Positions 60,809-64,000 of a stretch of 64,000 bases of DNA are shown piece after piece. Source of the DNA: Nitrospira sp. (lineage in GTDB: Bacteria > Nitrospirota > Nitrospiria > Nitrospirales > Nitrospiraceae). The position numbers and the translations under genes were made by a program. Each line of letters begins with the position of its first letter. Position 1 is the first letter of the stretch. The stretch is taken from the NCBI GenBank assembly GCA_022843785.1, contig JALHMZ010000002.1, positions 124,001 to 188,000 of the forward strand, given 5' to 3'. Below the pieces are notes generated by a model. The model did no database searches and was not told the DNA's origin. It saw only the letters and a list, made by a program, of their open reading frames with translations.

Positions 60809-62488
60809 TTATTCACTGCCTCCGCTGATTAACTCGGCAGCCGTCTCTCTGACCTTCTTGGTAACAATTTCCCCGCCCAGCATACGTGCGATTTCATTCT
60901 CCCGTTCCACACGTGACAGCTGGCGTACCGTGGTCACCGTTCGATTCTTTATCTGTGATTTTTCCAAACACAAATGATGGGTCGCCTGCGAAGCCACCTG
61001 GGGCAAGTGCGTGACACAGAGCACTTGATGCACACGCCCTAATTCTTTCAGACGCTTTCCAATGGCAGCCGCAACTGCCCCTCCAACCCCTGTATCGATC
61101 TCGTCAAAAATAATCACAGGCACTCGATCTGCGCCTGCAAGAGCAGACTTCAATGCCAGCATGATCCGTGATAACTCACCTCCGGATGCCACCCGAGACA
61201 GCGGCTTGAGCGGTTCTCCCGCATTGGCTGAAAGTAGAAATTCTGCGCGATCCGCCCCATCGGCGCCATAGGCTTCATTACCCTCTCCTGTATCGAGTTG
61301 AATCACAAATCGGGTCTGCCCCATCTTGAGCGCATCGAGTTCTCGACGCACGATTTTTGTCATCTGCTTGGCAGCGTCCGTTCGCTTGGCACTCAAACTA
61401 CGGGCGACTCCGACAACGACGTCCCGTCGCTCGCGAATCAGACGATCATGCCGTCCGATCTCTTCATCAGAATGCCGAATCCCGTCCAGTTCGTCCCGCA
61501 CTCGACGGTGCGTTTCAATGACAGCGTCAATAGTCCCACCGTATTTCTTCTTTAGCTTCTGAATCACTGCCAGGCGGTCTTCGACTGCCGTCAGGCGCAG
61601 AGGGTCATTGTCCAGGCGATCCGTATAACCTCTGAGGCCATCCGCCGCTTCTTTCAAGAGTACTCGTGCCTCAACAATAAGCCGGCCTATGCTTTGCGTG
61701 TCGGGGTCGATCTGAGCAAGTTCTCCCAGTGCCCGTTCCACCATAACTACGTTGGGCAAAATACCAGTGTGGTCGGACTGAATCCGTTCCTGCGCTTCTG
61801 CCGCCAACTCACCTAACCGCCGTGACGATCCCAATCGTCGCCGTTCGCCCTGAAGCGCCTCTTCTTCTCCGGCGCAAAGCCCGGCATCATCTAACTCCTG
61901 CAGCTGAAATGCCAGGTAATCTTCACGCTGCGCCGCCTGCTGAATCTTCACGGCCAGCGCATCGCGCTCTCGGCAGGCTTCTGTCAAGTCGCGATAGGCT
62001 GACCGGTATTGTTCCCGTAATGTCTGAAGACGGCCGAAGGCATCAAGCGCATCAAGCTGAGTCGAGGACGCCAGCAGGGACTGCTGATCATGTTGGCCAT
62101 GAATGTCGACAAGTGTGCCGCCAAACTCTTCCAGCACATGGACCGGACTCATCCGTCCATTGAGATACACCCGATTCCTCCCGGAACTGGCAATCACGCG
62201 CCGAATAATGAGTTGGGAATCCTGCGGCCCAAGAATCTCTTGCGCACGCAGCCGATCCAGCATCGGATGGCCGGAGGGGATTACAAAGGCGGCTTCGAGG
62301 TGCGCTTCATCCTCGCCGAATCTGATCTGATCGCCTGACGCCCGTCCCCCGATCAACAGCTTAATAGCATCGATCAGGAGCGATTTACCCGCCCCTGTCT
62401 CGCCTGTCAGAACCGTAAATCCCGCATCAATACTCAGATCGAGCTGTTCGAGGACGGCGAAGTTGGATATACGCAGCTCAGTGAGCAT
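60809..62488 (-). CDS. recN: DNA repair protein RecN
   Basis: RecN is an SMC-like ATPase recruited to double-strand breaks. The 559 residues have the N-terminal MLTELRISNFAVLEQLDLSI, Walker A TGETGAGKSLLIDAIKLL, VDIHGQHDQQSLL, a coiled-coil middle, and the C-terminal SGGELSRIMLALKSAL and IIFDEIDTGVGGAVAAAI plus VLCVTHLPQVASQATHH. Complete and normal. It starts 17 bases after trxA stops, on the same strand, so the two are likely cotranscribed. Confidence 0.96.
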   Translation of the reverse strand: MLTELRISNFAVLEQLDLSIDAGFTVLTGETGAGKSLLIDAIKLLIGGRASGDQIRFGEDEAHLEAAFVIPSGHPMLDRLRAQEILGPQDSQLIIRRVIASSGRNRVYLNGRMSPVHVLEEFGGTLVDIHGQHDQQSLLASSTQLDALDAFGRLQTLREQYRSAYRDLTEACRERDALAVKIQQAAQREDYLAFQLQELDDAGLCAGEEEALQGERRRLGSSRRLGELAAEAQERIQSDHTGILPNVVMVERALGELAQIDPDTQSIGRLIVEARVLLKEAADGLRGYTDRLDNDPLRLTAVEDRLAVIQKLKKKYGGTIDAVIETHRRVRDELDGIRHSDEEIGRHDRLIRERRDVVVGVARSLSAKRTDAAKQMTKIVRRELDALKMGQTRFVIQLDTGEGNEAYGADGADRAEFLLSANAGEPLKPLSRVASGGELSRIMLALKSALAGADRVPVIIFDEIDTGVGGAVAAAIGKRLKELGRVHQVLCVTHLPQVASQATHHLCLEKSQIKNRTVTTVRQLSRVERENEIARMLGGEIVTKKVRETAAELISGGSE

Positions 62489-62505
62489 GGCTGCGGCGGC
62501 AGTAT

Positions 62506-62853
62506 CTAGGCGGTGCCGGCATGTTGTGCAAGAAGTGAGTCGATCATTTCCTTGAATTGGCGCTTTGGCCTGGCTCCAACCAGCTTTTCAACCAGCCGGC
62601 CGTTTTTGAAAAACAGAATCGTGGGGATGCTCATGACCTGATAGCGGCCGGCCACTTCAGGATTCTCATCCGTATTGAGCTTTCTCACCTTGAGCTTCCC
62701 GGCATACTCCTGGGCCAGCTCGTCGACAATGGGCGCCACCATTTGGCAAGGCCCGCACCACACTGCCCAGAAATCGACCATCACAAGTTCCGATGCCTTC
62801 ATAACCTCGGCATCCCAGGTAGAATCTTCAACTTTTAAAGCGTCACCTGCCAC
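62506..62853 (-). CDS. trxA: Thioredoxin
   Basis: A 115-residue thioredoxin that reduces disulfides, including those of peroxiredoxins such as Bcp at 46271. The active site is VDFWAVWCGPCQMVAPIVDE, with both cysteines of WCGPC. The cis-Pro loop is MSIPTILFFKNGRLVEKLVG. It starts with GTG 62853, preceded by AAGGAGG at 8 bases. The usual N-terminal helix and C-terminal helix are present. The 242 bases upstream, to lptD, hold no gene that I can support. Confidence 0.96.
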   Translation of the reverse strand: MAGDALKVEDSTWDAEVMKASELVMVDFWAVWCGPCQMVAPIVDELAQEYAGKLKVRKLNTDENPEVAGRYQVMSIPTILFFKNGRLVEKLVGARPKRQFKEMIDSLLAQHAGTA

Positions 62854-63095
62854 GTGTGTTCCCTCCTTCAGAATAATGGCCCTATTTCCTACACGGTGGC
62901 ATCGTACTCCAGCCCAGTTTTTGCTGTCAAATGCACAAATCCAACGGTGCGCTCACGAGGGTTGAGTAATCTCCGCTGCTCGCAACTCGATCCTTCAACT
63001 CGCCCTCAGCTCTGCGGATCGGCTGTACCTAAACTCCCAGAGACAACGCATGCAGCAGAGACACTCCTAACTCATGAGAGCCCACCGTTGAAGAC

Positions 63096-64000
63096 TCACC
63101 GAGCCCCTACCGTCGTCCCATCCGTAGATACCGCTTGTTGCTGTTGGCCATATTGTCCGCCCGGGGTATACCAGGGCAACCCACGTTCTCCCCAGAGCAA
63201 CGGAGTGAGAAGAGATCGCATGACGGCCGTTCCCGTATTTTCCGTCCAGCCAAGTCCTGTGAGACTGAGCATGAAGTTGAATTGCTGGCGATCGGGAAAT
63301 TGCAAATAATAAAATCCTGCCGACCAACATCTGCATGGGTTTTGATAGAGTGTAACCACATCGTATTCCGGGCTTCTTCCATTTTTGACATCGTAATAGC
63401 CCTTGGCGCCGACCGTCCATCCCCACGGAGTACGGAAGGCGCCGGCCGCCGTCACAAACTGAATCTCTCCCGTCGGTGCATAGACCTCATTGAACGAAAT
63501 GGGGTTCCAGACGTCCCCCCGCCTCACCCGATTGCCGTCCCGTGAATAGCGTTGCCCGACTTCGATATACCAGTTGGTCCCCTCTTGCACACGAACATCG
63601 GTGTTCACTTGACTGACGGTCCCTTGATAGGGATCGAAAAAGGCGTCGACGGTCAAATACTGATTGATCGGCGGACGACTCCCTCCCCCTACGGCCCCTG
63701 CCCCTCGATCGAACCCCGCTGCATCCAGCTGGGAGCGAACCACGTGCGGCTGATTATTTCCGATGACCGCCCGCATCCAAATATCGGAAAATCGTTTGCC
63801 ATCAATAGCGACCGTAGCCGGTTGAAGAGGCTGCGTGGGCGATCCCAGCAACGGGTCCATGCCTGGAGTAAAATCCCGTGCTCTCGTCTGCAGAGCCCCC
63901 ACGTGGTAGCTCTGCGCTATCGTCAGGTCCAGCCAGTTGAACGCTCGGGTCGTGCCTTGTTCCAACACACGACTTCGCAAGGCATAGGTGAGAAGGTTCT
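63096..64000 (-). CDS. lptD: LptD outer-membrane LPS-assembly protein (C-terminal part)
   Basis: Partial, running off the right edge: the frame is open to the last base. The visible 300 residues match the C-terminal beta-barrel of LptD, which inserts LPS into the outer leaflet. They include LTIAQSYHV, an alternating strand pattern (YLTVDAFFDPYQGTVSQVNT, WYIEVGQRYSRDGN, WTVGAKGYYDVKNG), the CRCWSAGFYYLQFPDRQQF segment and LTGLGWTENTG near the end. CRCW could be one of the conserved cysteine pairs. The tail is Gln-rich (GQYGQQQQAVS). The start lies beyond the window. Confidence 0.85.
   Translation of the reverse strand, partial: NLLTYALRSRVLEQGTTRAFNWLDLTIAQSYHVGALQTRARDFTPGMDPLLGSPTQPLQPATVAIDGKRFSDIWMRAVIGNNQPHVVRSQLDAAGFDRGAGAVGGGSRPPINQYLTVDAFFDPYQGTVSQVNTDVRVQEGTNWYIEVGQRYSRDGNRVRRGDVWNPISFNEVYAPTGEIQFVTAAGAFRTPWGWTVGAKGYYDVKNGRSPEYDVVTLYQNPCRCWSAGFYYLQFPDRQQFNFMLSLTGLGWTENTGTAVMRSLLTPLLWGERGLPWYTPGGQYGQQQQAVSTDGTTVGAR

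Overview
The window looks like a chromosomal segment of a Nitrospira-type bacterium (phylum Nitrospirota). This is inferred from moderately high GC with NTG start codons, a small metal-binding SmbP-like protein of the kind known from nitrifiers, Gram-negative envelope genes (LptD) and the family mix. No rRNA or marker phylogeny is present, so the genus is not proven. Almost all genes are housekeeping and closely packed. The accessory part is about 35.5-45.2 kb.

Region 1 (1-23 kb, mainly minus strand): a comEA fragment, lpdA and gcvH (glycine cleavage E3 and H), a TPR/glycosidase-like lipoprotein, ndk, mtnA, a MITE-like repeat, comEC, and glmM-folP-ftsH-hpt-tilS-ribF. The last run joins a tetrapyrrole operon transcribed ccsA-like, hemA, hemC, cobA/hemD fusion, CBS protein, hemB. 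It makes uroporphyrinogen III (and precorrin-2/sirohydrochlorin precursors) from glutamyl-tRNA, next to a HemX/CcsA-type membrane protein. Between tilS and hpt a tandem duplication has created a 53-codon chimeric small ORF.

Region 2 (22-35.5 kb): a divergent RsmI-like methylase, a TusA-like protein with an altered motif, a secreted protein, tRNA-Leu(CAA), small lipoproteins including an SPFH protein, two tandem DUF151 nuclease-like genes, rplM-rpsI, argC-argJ, the classic rpsB-tsf-pyrH-frr cluster, and alr.

Region 3 (35.5-45.2 kb, accessory): a glutathionylspermidine-synthase-like ATP-grasp gene coupled to an unknown gene, a Tim44-like protein, and an island. The island holds a PIN-domain protein, a decayed REP-associated transposase, an IS3-type element without orfA, a winged-helix/PD-(D/E)XK protein, a Sel1 protein, SmbP, a REPIN-like repeat and an unknown 403-residue protein. 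Copies of the alr 3' end lie at three places (35.5, 38.5 and 45.2 kb), as if the alr tail had served repeatedly as an insertion or recombination site.

Region 4 (45.2-64 kb): a pseudo-HAD secreted protein, a Bcp peroxiredoxin, paired DUF507 genes, a cyclophilin-like protein, an RNase H-like exonuclease, a PP2C phosphatase, two secreted proteins and a signalling cluster. The cluster has a 1408-residue REC-PAS-degenerate kinase-PilZ-PilZ-hydrolase-methyltransferase fusion, a GAF histidine kinase, a sigma-54 activator and a REC-HD protein preceded by a duplicated ribosome-binding site/start. The window ends with recN, trxA and a partial lptD on the minus strand. The 1408-residue protein with its neighbours is the best candidate for an undescribed system; the alr-tail repeats and the tilS/hpt chimera are the most striking structural observations.
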